Assembly (NCBI RefSeq): GCF_900091625.1
Contig: NZ_FMIC01000002.1
Coordinates: forward strand, 2,914,001-2,978,000
DNA length: 64,000 bases
Source: Micromonospora peucetia
Lineage (GTDB): Bacteria; Actinomycetota; Actinomycetes; Mycobacteriales; Micromonosporaceae
Direction of reading: 5' to 3'
A program made the position numbers and the translations under genes. This document shows, piece after piece, positions 56,494-64,000 of the stretch. Under the pieces are notes generated by a model. It made no database searches. It was not told where the DNA came from and saw nothing but the letters and a program-made list of their open reading frames with translations. Every line of letters starts with the position of its first letter. Position 1 is the first letter of the stretch.

Positions 56494-56886
56494 TCACAGG
56501 GGGCCGCGGCCGGCGCGGAGCAGCAGCAGCGCGAGCTGCGTGCCGTCGGCGCCGAGGGCGGCCCGGAAGCGCTCCAGGATCTCCCGTTCCCGGGACAGCA
56601 CCAGCCGGGTGCCGCCGGAGGCCATCCGGGTCACCCCGACCTCCTGGGAGAGCCGGGCCCGCTCCTGCCACAGCTCGATCAGCGCCCGGTCGATCTCGTC
56701 GATCCGCTCCCGGATCTCGACGATCCGGGCCGCCGCGGTCGGCTCCGGGGTGCCGGTGCCCGCCTCCGGCTTCGTGTCGTCGGCACCTCCCGGCACGTCG
56801 GCCGGGGACCCGGAGGCGCCGGGGCCGGGCCGGCCCGCCTCGGGGCGCGCCAGGCTGCCGTCGGACTCCACCACGTCTGTCATCAT
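56494..56886 (-). CDS. Chorismate mutase (AroQ type)
   Basis: A 130-residue protein. The all-helical AroQ core is about residues 54-130: IVEIRERIDEIDRALIELW, then ARLSQEVGVTRM and REREILERFRAALG, with the expected Arg, Asp and Lys/Arg active-site pattern. It converts chorismate to prephenate for Phe and Tyr. The first ~50 residues are a Gly/Pro-rich extension. GAGGG precedes the ATG. A Phe/Tyr-rich leader and terminator lie just upstream. It resembles mycobacterial Rv0948c, which needs DAHP synthase as an activator. Confidence 0.88.
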   Translation of the reverse strand: MMTDVVESDGSLARPEAGRPGPGASGSPADVPGGADDTKPEAGTGTPEPTAAARIVEIRERIDEIDRALIELWQERARLSQEVGVTRMASGGTRLVLSREREILERFRAALGADGTQLALLLLRAGRGPL

Positions 56887-56932
56887 CGGATATCCCTCGC
56901 CGTCTGGTGCCCGGTGCCCGGATCCCGGGACG

Positions 56933-56999
56933 GAGAAAGCCCCGGGCTTCAGGAGCCCGGGGCTTTCTCGTAGGTCTGGTTGATCAGGCGCGACCTACG
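56933..56999 (-). promoter_or_regulatory. Predicted transcription attenuator of chorismate mutase
   Basis: Read on the minus strand. The terminator is a perfect 16-bp stem GAGAAAGCCCCGGGCT/AGCCCGGGGCTTTCTC with a 5-nt loop (56933-56969). Upstream, CGTAGGTC (56992-56999) can pair with GACCTACG (56969-56976). A third hairpin inside the leader frame, CTACGGC with GCCGTAG (about 56996-57022), shares the GTAG bases with the second, so these two exclude each other. The terminator ends 46 nt before the chorismate mutase start. Confidence 0.7.
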
Positions 57000-57049
57000 G
57001 CTGCCGGACTTCCGGTGCCGTAGTAAAAGTAGAAACGCTGACCGAACAC
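56984..57049 (-). CDS. Phe/Tyr-rich leader peptide of chorismate mutase
   Basis: A 21-residue frame, GTG 57049 to TGA 56984, encodes a peptide with RFYFYYG at residues 5-11 and five aromatic residues in a row. It ends AAVGRA. It uses TTT and CGT, rare codons in this genome. No ribosome-binding site precedes it, but a -10-like CATACT ends 7 nt before the GTG, so translation may be leaderless. A ribosome stalled at the aromatic codons would cover the first hairpin segment. Confidence 0.65.
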   Translation of the reverse strand: MFGQRFYFYYGTGSPAAVGRA

Positions 57050-57056
57050 GTCGTCG

Positions 57057-57086
57057 AGTATGCCGGCCCCCGGCCGGCCCGCGCAA
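57057..57086 (-). promoter_or_regulatory. Candidate leaderless promoter of the leader/chorismate mutase unit
   Basis: TTGCGC (57081-57086, minus strand) and CATACT (57057-57062) are separated by 18 nt. The -10 box ends 7 nt before GTG 57049, placing a start site at or near the start codon. Confidence 0.5.
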
Positions 57087-57112
57087 GGATTCGGCGCAAC
57101 CCGTGCCCGGAC

Positions 57113-57149
57113 GGGCGGTCCCGGCGCCGTCGCGACGCCGGGACCGCCC
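57113..57149 (-). terminator. Terminator of the nucleotidase gene
   Basis: A perfect 14-bp stem (57113-57126 with 57136-57149, GGGCGGTCCCGGCG) begins 5 nt after the nucleotidase stop, isolating the downstream leader and chorismate mutase as a separate unit. Confidence 0.85.
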
Positions 57150-57154
57150 TCGTC

Positions 57155-59005
57155 TCAGCCGAGGCGGGTGATGCGGTCGGCGGGCCCGGGGGCGACCGGG
57201 GTGCCGGTGCCCAGGTACGCCACGAGCGCGTCGACGTCGAAGCCGGGGGCGGTGGCCCGGTCGGTGCCGGCCTGCAACTCGGTGAAGCCGTCCCCGCCGT
57301 TGGCCAGGAAGTCGTTCGTGGTGACCCGGTAGCTGGCTGCGGGGTCGACCGGCGCACCGCCGAACGCCAGGGCGCTCACCCGCGAGCCCGCCGGGGCGGT
57401 GCTGTCGTAGGAGTAGGTCAGTCCGACGGAGACCTGGAGGATGCGCTGGGTGGTCTGCCCGTTGAAGCCGACGAACTGCTGCTCCAGCACGTTGCGCAAC
57501 TGCGCGCCGGTGAGGGTCTGGGTGACCACCAGGTTGTTGAACGGCTGGACGGTGAACGCCTCGCCGTAGGTGATCTCACCGGGTGCCTCGCCCCCGGCCG
57601 AGGCCGCGTACGGCAGCGACGCCCGGATTCCGCCCGGGTTCATCAGGGCGATCTGTGCCCCGTTCGACCGGGTGTACGCGAGCTGCGCGTCGGCGATCAC
57701 GTCACCCAGCGGGCTCTCCCCGCTGGGGCGGGCGTCGCGGACGATGTCGGCCGAGATCCGGCCCACGACCCGGTTGGCGATGGGCGCGACGGCCGCCCGG
57801 TACTTGTCGGCCAGCGCCTTGGCGCCCGGGTCCACCAGATCGGGGTTGCGCACGTACGCGCCCGGCGCGCTCTGCTGCCAGCTGCCGTCCGGGTTGCGGA
57901 CGCCGTTCTCGACGACGACGTTGCGGGCGGTGATCCCGGTGAACCGGCCGGTGCGCCGGTCCAGCGAGTAGTCCACGTCGGTGATCAGCTGGCCGTTGTT
58001 GCCGGCGCTGGTGACCACGCTGCGGGCGCCCGAGGAGTTCGGCAGGGAGCAGGAGTAGAAGCGGTGGGTGTGGCCGGAGACCACCAGCCCGAACTCCGGC
58101 CGCAGGCCGCGGACGATGTCCACGACCGGGCCGGAGAAGTTGGCGCAGTCCGAGACGCCCGGGGTGGCCGGCGGCGGCGACTGGGCGCCGCCCTCGTGCA
58201 CGAGCAGCACCATCGCCTTGACGCCGAAGAGCTTGAGCAGGCCGCCCCACTTGTTGGCGGTCGCCACCTCGTCGGTGAACTTCACGGAGGCGATGCCGGC
58301 CGGGTTGACGATGCTCGGGGTGCCCTCCAGGGTCACGCCGACGAAGCCGACGGGCACGCCGTTGACGAACCGCACGTCGATCGGGGGCAGGATCGGCAGG
58401 CCGGTCTTCTTGCTGACGGTGTTGGCGGCCAGGTAGGTGAACTTCGCGCCGGCGAAGCCGTCGCCGTCCTGGCAGCCGTCGACCGGGTGGCAGCCGCCCT
58501 TGTTGATCCGGATCAGCTCGTCGACGCCCTCGTCGAACTCGTGGTTGCCGACGGAGCTGATGTCCAGGCCGATCTCGTCCATCAGCTCGATGGTCGGCTC
58601 GTCGTGGAAGGCCGCGCTGACGAGCGGGGTGGCGCCGATCAGGTCGCCGGCGCCGACGGTGGTCGTGCCGCGCCCCTCGGCCCTGGCCTCGGCGCGCAGC
58701 TTCTTCAGCCAGGTGGCGAGGTACTCCACGCCGCCGGCGGGCGTGCCGTTGACCGTCGCGCCGCTGCCGCCGGGCGGGTCGATGGCGCCGTGGAAGTCGT
58801 TGTAGCTCAGGAAGTTGCCCTTGACCTCCCCGCCGGTGGGGGCGGCGTAGGAGACCGAGACGGGGGCGAGGGCGGCCCACTGGTCGTCGGCGGGGGCCGG
58901 CGTGGGTCGGGAAGCGGTCGACAGCGTGGCGACGACGGCCAACGCGAGGGCGGGCGCGGCGAGGTGGCGCAGCGCCCCCCGACCGCGCGAACGCGGCTGA
59001 GTCAT
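57155..59005 (-). CDS. Secreted bifunctional metallophosphatase/5'-nucleotidase
   Basis: A 616-residue exported protein. A signal peptide is at about residues 1-40. The N-terminal metallophosphatase has NDFHG, GAGDLIG, VGNHEFDEG and GHTHRFYSC metal-binding motifs. The C-terminal 5'-nucleotidase domain contains MNPGGIRASLP, NNLVVTQTLTG and NDFLANGGDGF. It likely removes phosphate from extracellular nucleotides. ATG 59005 follows GGGAGA. There is no cell-wall anchor. Confidence 0.9.
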   Translation of the reverse strand: MTQPRSRGRGALRHLAAPALALAVVATLSTASRPTPAPADDQWAALAPVSVSYAAPTGGEVKGNFLSYNDFHGAIDPPGGSGATVNGTPAGGVEYLATWLKKLRAEARAEGRGTTTVGAGDLIGATPLVSAAFHDEPTIELMDEIGLDISSVGNHEFDEGVDELIRINKGGCHPVDGCQDGDGFAGAKFTYLAANTVSKKTGLPILPPIDVRFVNGVPVGFVGVTLEGTPSIVNPAGIASVKFTDEVATANKWGGLLKLFGVKAMVLLVHEGGAQSPPPATPGVSDCANFSGPVVDIVRGLRPEFGLVVSGHTHRFYSCSLPNSSGARSVVTSAGNNGQLITDVDYSLDRRTGRFTGITARNVVVENGVRNPDGSWQQSAPGAYVRNPDLVDPGAKALADKYRAAVAPIANRVVGRISADIVRDARPSGESPLGDVIADAQLAYTRSNGAQIALMNPGGIRASLPYAASAGGEAPGEITYGEAFTVQPFNNLVVTQTLTGAQLRNVLEQQFVGFNGQTTQRILQVSVGLTYSYDSTAPAGSRVSALAFGGAPVDPAASYRVTTNDFLANGGDGFTELQAGTDRATAPGFDVDALVAYLGTGTPVAPGPADRITRLG

Positions 59006-59119
59006 GGTCGTTCTCCCAGTCGTGTACGGGGGAGGATCCGGATTTTCACCGTCATCGTTCTGCATGGGGGACGCCGACACCAGACGCGACAGGGTGACAT
59101 CTTCGTCTCGACCGGGTGT

Positions 59120-59170
59120 AAGGGAGGGTCCCTTTCTGACCCGATGCGTCAGGAAGGGACCCTTCCTGAC
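59120..59170. repeat. Near-perfect palindromic repeat upstream of pcrA
   Basis: 59148-59170 is a 23-nt palindrome, two 11-nt arms (GTCAGGAAGGG and complement) around a single central base. A degenerate copy, AAGGGAGGGTCCCTTTCTGAC, lies at 59120-59140. The element resembles dispersed REP sequences. Confidence 0.8.
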
Positions 59171-59267
59171 ACCCGAACGGGCAGGGGTGGTGGCGGTTGG
59201 ATCGGCCTGGACGGCGGCTCGGGTGTGCCGGGGGTGTGCGCGGCGGGGAAGTGTCCGCCCGGCGGCA

Positions 59268-59282
59268 TAGACTCGCCGTGCG
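59268..59282 (+). promoter_or_regulatory. Putative promoter of pcrA (-10 TAGACT)
   Basis: TAGACT at 59268-59273 lies 9 nt before ATG 59283, and no ribosome-binding site is visible. It is a probable leaderless or near-leaderless start. Confidence 0.4.
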
Positions 59283-61688
59283 ATGCATCCTCTCTTCGAC
59301 ATCCCCGTGTCCCCGCCCGCGTCGGCGCCTGCCCCGACCTCGCCGCACCGGCCCAGGTCGGCGGCCGTCCACCTCGATCCGCAGGCGCTGGTCGAGGGCT
59401 TGAACGGGCCGCAGCGTGACGCCGTCACCCACGCCCGCTCGCCGCTGCTGATCGTGGCCGGTGCGGGCTCGGGCAAGACCCGGGTGCTCACCCATCGGAT
59501 CGCCTATCTGCTGGCCGCACGGGATGTGCACCCCGGTGAGATCATCGCGATCACCTTCACCAACAAGGCCGCCGGTGAGATGAAGGAGCGGGTCGCCCAC
59601 CTGGTGGGTCCCCGCGCCCGGCTGATGTGGGTGTCGACCTTCCACTCCGCGTGCGTGCGCATCCTGCGCGCCGAGCACGAGCACGCCGGGCTGAAGTCGA
59701 CCTTCTCGATCTACGACGCGGACGACTCCCGCCGGCTGATGCAGATGGTCACCAGGGAGCTCGACCTCGACCCGAAGCGCTATCCGGCGCGTGGGCTCGC
59801 CGCCCAGGTCTCGAACCTGAAGAACGAGTTGGTCGACCCGGAGGAGTTCGCGGGCCGAGCCAAGGGCCCCAACGAGCGGGCGCTGGCGGAGGCCTACACG
59901 CTCTACCAGCGGCGGCTGCGCGAGGCGCACGCGCTGGACTTCGACGACCTGATCATGGCGACGGTGCACCTGCTCCAGTCCCATCCGCACGTCGCGGAGA
60001 GCTACCGTCGGCGGTTCCGGCACGTGCTGGTGGACGAATACCAGGACACCAACCACGCCCAGTACACGCTGATCAAGGAGCTGGTCTCCGGCACGGAGGG
60101 GATCGAGCCGGCGGAACTCTGCGTGGTCGGTGACGCCGACCAGTCGATCTACGCGTTCCGGGGCGCCACGATCCGTAACATCCTGGAGTTCGAGCGCGAC
60201 TTCAGCGACGCCCGGACGATCCTGCTTGAGCAGAACTACCGCTCGACCCAGACCATTCTCAACGCGGCCAACGCGGTGATCGACCGGAACACCTCGCGTA
60301 AGCCGAAGCGGCTGTGGAGCGAGGCGGGCGCCGGCGAGCCGATCGTCGGCTACGTGGCGGACACCGAGCACGCCGAGGCCGACTGGGTGGCCCGCGAGAT
60401 CGACCGGCTGGTCGACGCCGACGAGACCCGCCCCGGCGACGTGGCCGTCTTCTACCGCACCAACGCCCAGTCCCGGGTCTTCGAGGAGGTGTTCATCCGG
60501 GTCGGACTTCCCTACAAGGTCGTCGGCGGGGTGCGCTTCTACGAGCGCAAGGAGGTCCGCGACGCGCTGGCCTACCTGCGCGCGGTGGTCAACGACGACG
60601 ACACGGTCAGCCTGCGCCGGGTCCTCAACACGCCGCGCCGGGGCATCGGCGACCGGGCCGAGGCGTGCGTGGAGGCGCTGTCCAGCCGGGACCGGGTCTC
60701 CTTCGGGGCGGCGCTGCGGCGGGCGAAGGACGCCCCGGGCATCTCCACCCGGGCGGCCAACGGCATCGCCGACTTCGTCGCCCTGCTCGACGGCGCCCGC
60801 GAGCTGGCCGAGACGGGCACTCCGGAGGAGGTTCTGGAGACGCTGCTGACCCGCTCGGGCTACCTCACCGAGCTGGAGGAGAGCCTCGACCCGCAGGACG
60901 CGGGGCGGGTCGACAACCTCCAGGAGCTGGTCAGTGTCGCCCGGGAGTACACGGAGCGGATCGAGGCGATCGGCGAGGAGGGGGAGCGGGCGACCCTGGC
61001 CGGCTTCCTGGAGCAGGTCGCGCTGGTCGCCGACGCCGACCAGGTGCCGACGGACGACCCGGACCACCAGGGCGTGGTGACCCTGATGACGCTGCACACC
61101 GCGAAGGGCCTGGAATTCCCGGTGGTCTTCCTGACCGGCCTGGAGGACGGCGTCTTCCCGCACCTGCGCTCGCTGGGCGACAGCCGGGAGTTGGAGGAGG
61201 AACGCCGGCTGGCGTACGTCGGGATCACCCGGGCCCGCCAGCGTCTCTACCTGTCCCGGGCGGTCACCCGCTCGGCGTGGGGGCAGCCGGCCTACAACCC
61301 GCCGTCGCGGTTCCTGGAGGAACTCCCGCCGGAGCTGGTCCGCTGGGAGCGCACCGAGGGGTCGTACACCTCGTGGGCCGGCGGGGGCGGCGGCGTGGGT
61401 GGCCGCGCGGACCGTGTGCCCGGCGGGCGCGGGGGCTTCAACGGTGGTACGCCCAAGGCGGCGCAGCTGGCGAAGCGGCTGGGGGTCGACGCCAGCCGGC
61501 TGACCACGGCGAGCGAGTTGCCGCAGGGGCCGAAGGTCTCCGCCGGCGACCGGGTCAACCACCAGCGCTACGGCCTGGGCCGGGTGCTGGCCGTGGAGGG
61601 GCACGGCCCGGGCGCCCGGGCGCAGATCGACTTCGGCGACCAGACGATGTGGCTGGTGCTCCGGCACGCCCCGGTCGACAAGCTCTGA
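59283..61688 (+). CDS. pcrA: ATP-dependent DNA helicase PcrA/UvrD
   Basis: An 801-residue superfamily 1A helicase. Motif I is GAGSGKT, motif Ia ITFTNKAAGEMKER, motif II DEYQD, motif III GDADQSIYAFRGA, motif IV QNYRST, motif V LMTLHTAKGLEF and motif VI YVGITRARQRL. A C-terminal Tudor-like region (VNHQRYGLGRVLAVEG) is present. It acts in nucleotide-excision repair and replication restart. An extra ~35-residue Pro-rich N-terminus precedes the helicase. Its neighbours chorismate mutase and M23 peptidase match mycobacterial uvrD1. Confidence 0.95.
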   Translation: MHPLFDIPVSPPASAPAPTSPHRPRSAAVHLDPQALVEGLNGPQRDAVTHARSPLLIVAGAGSGKTRVLTHRIAYLLAARDVHPGEIIAITFTNKAAGEMKERVAHLVGPRARLMWVSTFHSACVRILRAEHEHAGLKSTFSIYDADDSRRLMQMVTRELDLDPKRYPARGLAAQVSNLKNELVDPEEFAGRAKGPNERALAEAYTLYQRRLREAHALDFDDLIMATVHLLQSHPHVAESYRRRFRHVLVDEYQDTNHAQYTLIKELVSGTEGIEPAELCVVGDADQSIYAFRGATIRNILEFERDFSDARTILLEQNYRSTQTILNAANAVIDRNTSRKPKRLWSEAGAGEPIVGYVADTEHAEADWVAREIDRLVDADETRPGDVAVFYRTNAQSRVFEEVFIRVGLPYKVVGGVRFYERKEVRDALAYLRAVVNDDDTVSLRRVLNTPRRGIGDRAEACVEALSSRDRVSFGAALRRAKDAPGISTRAANGIADFVALLDGARELAETGTPEEVLETLLTRSGYLTELEESLDPQDAGRVDNLQELVSVAREYTERIEAIGEEGERATLAGFLEQVALVADADQVPTDDPDHQGVVTLMTLHTAKGLEFPVVFLTGLEDGVFPHLRSLGDSRELEEERRLAYVGITRARQRLYLSRAVTRSAWGQPAYNPPSRFLEELPPELVRWERTEGSYTSWAGGGGGVGGRADRVPGGRGGFNGGTPKAAQLAKRLGVDASRLTTASELPQGPKVSAGDRVNHQRYGLGRVLAVEGHGPGARAQIDFGDQTMWLVLRHAPVDKL

Positions 61689-61696
61689 GACCCGGC

Positions 61697-61731
61697 ACGG
61701 CCCGGTTCGGCAGCGCGCCGGACCGGGCCGT
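61697..61731 (+). terminator. pcrA terminator
   Basis: ACGGCCCGGT (61697-61706) pairs with 61722-61731 and is followed by TTTCC, 8 nt after the pcrA stop. Confidence 0.6.
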
Positions 61732-61746
61732 TTCCGGTGGTACGGG

Positions 61747-62499
61747 TCAGCAGGCCACGTCGATGCCCCGGGCGCGCAGGAACGGCGCGGGGTCGATCTG
61801 GTTCCACATCTGGCCCTGGTGCACCTCGAAGTGCAGGTGCGGGCCGGTGGAGTCGCCGGTGGACCCCTCCAGGCCGAGGGTCTGCCCGGCAGCGACCTTC
61901 GCGCCCACGCTCACCTTGGCGGTGCTCAGGTGGGCGTAGTGGGTCAGGTAGCCGTTGCCGTGGTCGACGAAGACGGAGATGCCGTATCCGTCGCCGACGT
62001 CACCGGCCTTGGTGACGGTGCCGCCGAAGGCCGCGCGGACCGGGGTGCCGGCGGGCAGCGCGAAGTCGATGCCGGCGTGCTGGGTGCCCCAGCGCGGGCC
62101 GTAGCAGGAGGTGATCGCCGCGCCCTTCATCGGGATGACCCAGCTGGGCTTCGGCTTGCTGGTCTGCTTCGGCTTCGGCTTGGCGGTGGTCGCCTTGGGG
62201 CTGGGCTTCGCCGTCGGGCTGGCCTTCGTCGGGCTGGGCGTCGGGCTCGCCGAGGGGGTGGCCGGTGCGGTGGTCTCGCGGGTGGAGCGGTCGGCGCGGT
62301 CGGCGGCCTCCGCGCGGGCCTGCGTGTCGACGGCGGCGGCGGGGACGGAGGGCTCGTCGTTCCCGGTGGCCGCGAAGGCGGCTCCGCCGAGGCCGAGCCC
62401 GGCCAGGGCCGCCGCAGCGATGATCACGCGGGTGCGGCCGATCCGCCGGTGCCGGACGGGGGCGTCGGGGGTGTTCTCGTTCCGAATGTCTTCCTGCAC
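61747..62499 (-). CDS. M23 family metallopeptidase 1
   Basis: A 250-residue exported LytM-type peptidase. An N-terminal transmembrane/signal segment at about residues 24-44 is followed by a Thr/Lys/Pro/Ser-rich linker. The M23 domain has zinc ligands in HAGIDFALPAG and HLHFEVH, and GYGISVFVDHGNGYLTHYAH. It may hydrolyse peptidoglycan or regulate cell-wall remodelling. The start is GTG 62499 with GAAGG upstream. A second M23 gene is encoded just upstream on the same strand. Confidence 0.88.
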   Translation of the reverse strand: MQEDIRNENTPDAPVRHRRIGRTRVIIAAAALAGLGLGGAAFAATGNDEPSVPAAAVDTQARAEAADRADRSTRETTAPATPSASPTPSPTKASPTAKPSPKATTAKPKPKQTSKPKPSWVIPMKGAAITSCYGPRWGTQHAGIDFALPAGTPVRAAFGGTVTKAGDVGDGYGISVFVDHGNGYLTHYAHLSTAKVSVGAKVAAGQTLGLEGSTGDSTGPHLHFEVHQGQMWNQIDPAPFLRARGIDVAC

Positions 62500-62721
62500 G
62501 GCGGACCTTCACTGATCGAGGGGGCACTGGACCTCGAAATACTGGTGTCGGTACGTGGCGTGACGGGTAGTGGGAGGGGACCTGGGTCGGCCGGTGGCGC
62601 GCGCTGCCGCCCGTTTTGTGTATTTGCGTAGCCTTCGACCGCAAAAGTGATCATGGGTGGCAATGGCGTCGACCACAATCACGACCGTGACCCGTATCAC
62701 TTTCGGCGTGGGGTGACAACG

Positions 62722-62752
62722 AAAAACCGCCCGGATCGACAGATCCGGGCGG
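62722..62752 (-). terminator. Canonical U-tract terminator of M23 peptidase 2
   Basis: On the minus strand an 11-bp perfect stem (62727-62737 with 62742-62752, CCGCCCGGATC) with a 4-nt loop is followed directly by a run of five T (62726-62722). Few terminators in this window have a T-run. Confidence 0.92.
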
Positions 62753-62772
62753 CTGGCGGGCGATACGCAGCG

Positions 62773-63489
62773 TCAGGGTGCGGCTACCTCGCTGTAGTAC
62801 GCCTCGACTTGTAGCTGGATGTCCACTCCGTGCTTCTTGAGCCACGGCACCGGGTCGCGCGGCTCGCCCTTGACATGCACCTCCAGGTGCAGGTGGGGGC
62901 CGTAGGAGTGGCCGGTGTTGCCGACGAGGCCGAGCTGGTCGCCCGCCTTCACCTGCTGCCCCTCCTTCACGCTCAGCGCGGAGGAGTGACCGTAGATCGC
63001 CTCGGCGCCGTCGGCGTGCTGGACGATCACCGTGTAGCCGTAGCCGCCGAACCAGCCGGCCTTGGTGACGGTGCCGCTGTGGATGGCGACGTAGGGCGTG
63101 CCCTCGGGGGCGACCAGGTCGACGCCGGTGTGCATCTTGCCCCAGCGCATGCCGTAGGGCGATTTGAACTCGTAGCCCTGGAGGGGGAGCAGCCAGGCCT
63201 CGGGCTCGGCGGATTCGTCTGCTCCGGCCCGGTCGCTGTCGCGGGAGGCGCGGTCGTCGGCGTCGGCGCGGGCCGCGGCGTCCTGGTTGATGGTCGAGGC
63301 GGCCTTGAGCTCGTCAAGGACCGACGGGCTGACGCTCTTGGCGTCCGGCAGGGCTCCGGCGCCGATGGCGACGATGCCGGCGCCGACGAAAGCGGTGGTG
63401 ACGACGGCTGCGTAGCGGCTACGCGGGGGGGTGGGTACGCGGCGGCGACCGCGATATCGATCGGGCTCAGACGACAGGCGCTGGCGCAC
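62773..63489 (-). CDS. M23 family metallopeptidase 2
   Basis: A 238-residue exported M23 peptidase, paralogous to the previous one. A hydrophobic export segment is at about residues 28-47, followed by a charged, Asp/Ala/Arg-rich region. The catalytic domain has zinc ligands in HTGVDLVAPEG and HLHLEVH, and YGYTVIVQHADGAEAIYGH. It is most like mycobacterial Rv0950c. GTG 63489 is preceded by GGAGG at 6 nt, and GTG 63495 abuts that site. Confidence 0.88.
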   Translation of the reverse strand: MRQRLSSEPDRYRGRRRVPTPPRSRYAAVVTTAFVGAGIVAIGAGALPDAKSVSPSVLDELKAASTINQDAAARADADDRASRDSDRAGADESAEPEAWLLPLQGYEFKSPYGMRWGKMHTGVDLVAPEGTPYVAIHSGTVTKAGWFGGYGYTVIVQHADGAEAIYGHSSALSVKEGQQVKAGDQLGLVGNTGHSYGPHLHLEVHVKGEPRDPVPWLKKHGVDIQLQVEAYYSEVAAP

Positions 63490-63917
63490 GCACACCCTCC
63501 GTTGTCGGGGATCCGATGCGGCTTTCCCAACGCCCGTGAAGCACTGGTGAACGTTGGCTGGCCGCGTCGTCACCCGTCGGTGGACCTGATGACAACCGTG
63601 GACACGTTAGCCAACGACCAGTCCCGTCACAAGCCGAAGCGCCGAATTGCCGCCGCGTTCTGTCCCTTTGCGTCCGGGATTGTCATGGCTCATACCCATC
63701 GAACGGTGTCCCCCTAACTGCCCGTTCGTCGCGCAGCGTGACCGAACGGCGGAGTCGTCCGGCTTGACGTCGAGGGTCGTCGTGGTAGGGCGTACCTGTC
63801 CGGCGTGGGGTCGGTCGGGCCGCGCGCAGCCAGGTTCGCCTCCCGGATTTCCCGGGCCGGGTCGGTCGGGTTACCGTTCGTTCAGGAAGCCGCGAAGCCG
63901 GTGAAAGGGATGCGCTG
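63490..63917. other. 428-base intergenic region between divergent M23 and B12-binding genes
   Basis: This should hold promoters for both. I saw no tRNA, riboswitch or small gene. A c-di-AMP riboswitch, common before such peptidases, was looked for and not found. Confidence 0.4.
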
Positions 63918-64000
63918 ATGAGCTCTCGTGTTCGGGTCGTCGTCGCCAAGCCGGGCCTGGACGGCCACGACCGTGGCGCAAAGGTCGTCGCGCGTGCCCT
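63918..64000 (+). CDS. Cobalamin B12-binding domain protein, N-terminal fragment
   Basis: Only 27 residues are in the window, beginning [20 protein letters not shown]. The signature of B12-binding domains, K-x-G-x-D-x-H-D-x-G, is complete and includes the cobalt-ligating His. Such small proteins pair with methylmalonyl-CoA or isobutyryl-CoA mutase large subunits. GAAAGGG precedes ATG 63918. The gene continues beyond the right edge. Confidence 0.85.
   Translation, partial: MSSRVRVVVAKPGLDGHDRGAKVVARA

Noticed and set aside
63490..63720. c-di-AMP (ydaO-type) riboswitch before the M23 peptidase gene
   Set aside because: Such switches often precede cell-wall hydrolases in actinobacteria. The region has GGGGGAC and GGGTGA fragments but not the conserved 3' core (CCGACAGCUAAC-like), and no consistent fold was found.

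Overview
The window is a high-GC actinobacterial chromosome segment, most likely from Micromonospora or a close Micromonosporaceae relative (genus is an inference). The basis is strong G/C bias at third codon positions, many GTG starts, several apparently leaderless genes with a TAGGCT-type -10 box, a WhiD/WhiB3 regulator, a GroEL1 with a His-rich tail, actinobacterial GuaB3 and ChoD-like proteins, and several intergenic repeat families. No tRNA, rRNA, CRISPR array, intact transposon or replication origin was seen.

Layout. 1-6.2 kb: end of alr, an alpha/beta hydrolase, the tRNA t6A genes tsaE, tsaB and tsaD with rimI, plus ung. 6.3-11.6 kb: an asymmetric heterodimeric ABC exporter and a CPA1 cation/proton antiporter. 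11.8-16.1 kb: an accessory patch with a P-loop kinase, a decayed tyrosine-integrase remnant, an HNH-like protein, a class C beta-lactamase-fold hydrolase and an SDR. 16.5-21 kb: a XylF-type sugar ABC operon ending in its own ROK regulator gene. 21.1-23 kb: YbaK-type deacylase and a THUMP-like methyltransferase. 23-30.3 kb: groES-groEL1 behind two CIRCE operators, whiD divergent from an atypical BldM-like regulator, a DUF5319 gene, guaB and guaB3. 30.3-38.1 kb: two M1 peptidase lipoproteins, an LCP protein, a cholesterol-oxidase-like GMC oxidoreductase and guaA. 38.1-49.3 kb: a small PspC protein, two double-Nudix paralogues, convergent pssA and an N-terminally extended psd, a PspC/LiaF-like membrane protein divergent from a PspC-type histidine kinase and its response regulator, and an LPXTG-anchored thioester-domain surface protein. 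49.4-56.4 kb: PIG-L deacetylase and an oppABCDF operon. 56.5-64 kb: chorismate mutase with an upstream Phe/Tyr-rich leader and attenuator, a secreted 5'-nucleotidase, pcrA, two M23 peptidases and the start of a B12-binding protein.

The order alr-tsaE-tsaB-rimI-tsaD ... groES-groEL1-whiB3 ... guaB2-guaB3-choD-guaA matches what I recall of the Mycobacterium tuberculosis Rv3423c-Rv3396c region. Chorismate mutase-pcrA-M23 likewise matches Rv0948c-Rv0950c. The 5.9-23 kb stretch therefore looks like an insertion into an ancestral block, and the integrase remnant lies within it.

The most interesting signals are regulatory and structural. (i) A predicted leaderless 21-residue peptide with the run F-Y-F-Y-Y is followed by alternative hairpins and a terminator upstream of chorismate mutase. 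(ii) A 19-bp element, ACCCTGACCnnnCCCTGAG, sits upstream of both PspC genes at distances differing by one helical turn. (iii) At two operon joints, tsaB/rimI and oppB/oppC, a repeat is inserted exactly at a start/stop overlap, and the overlap is duplicated on each side. (iv) Repeats carrying the stop codon lie just downstream of three other genes.
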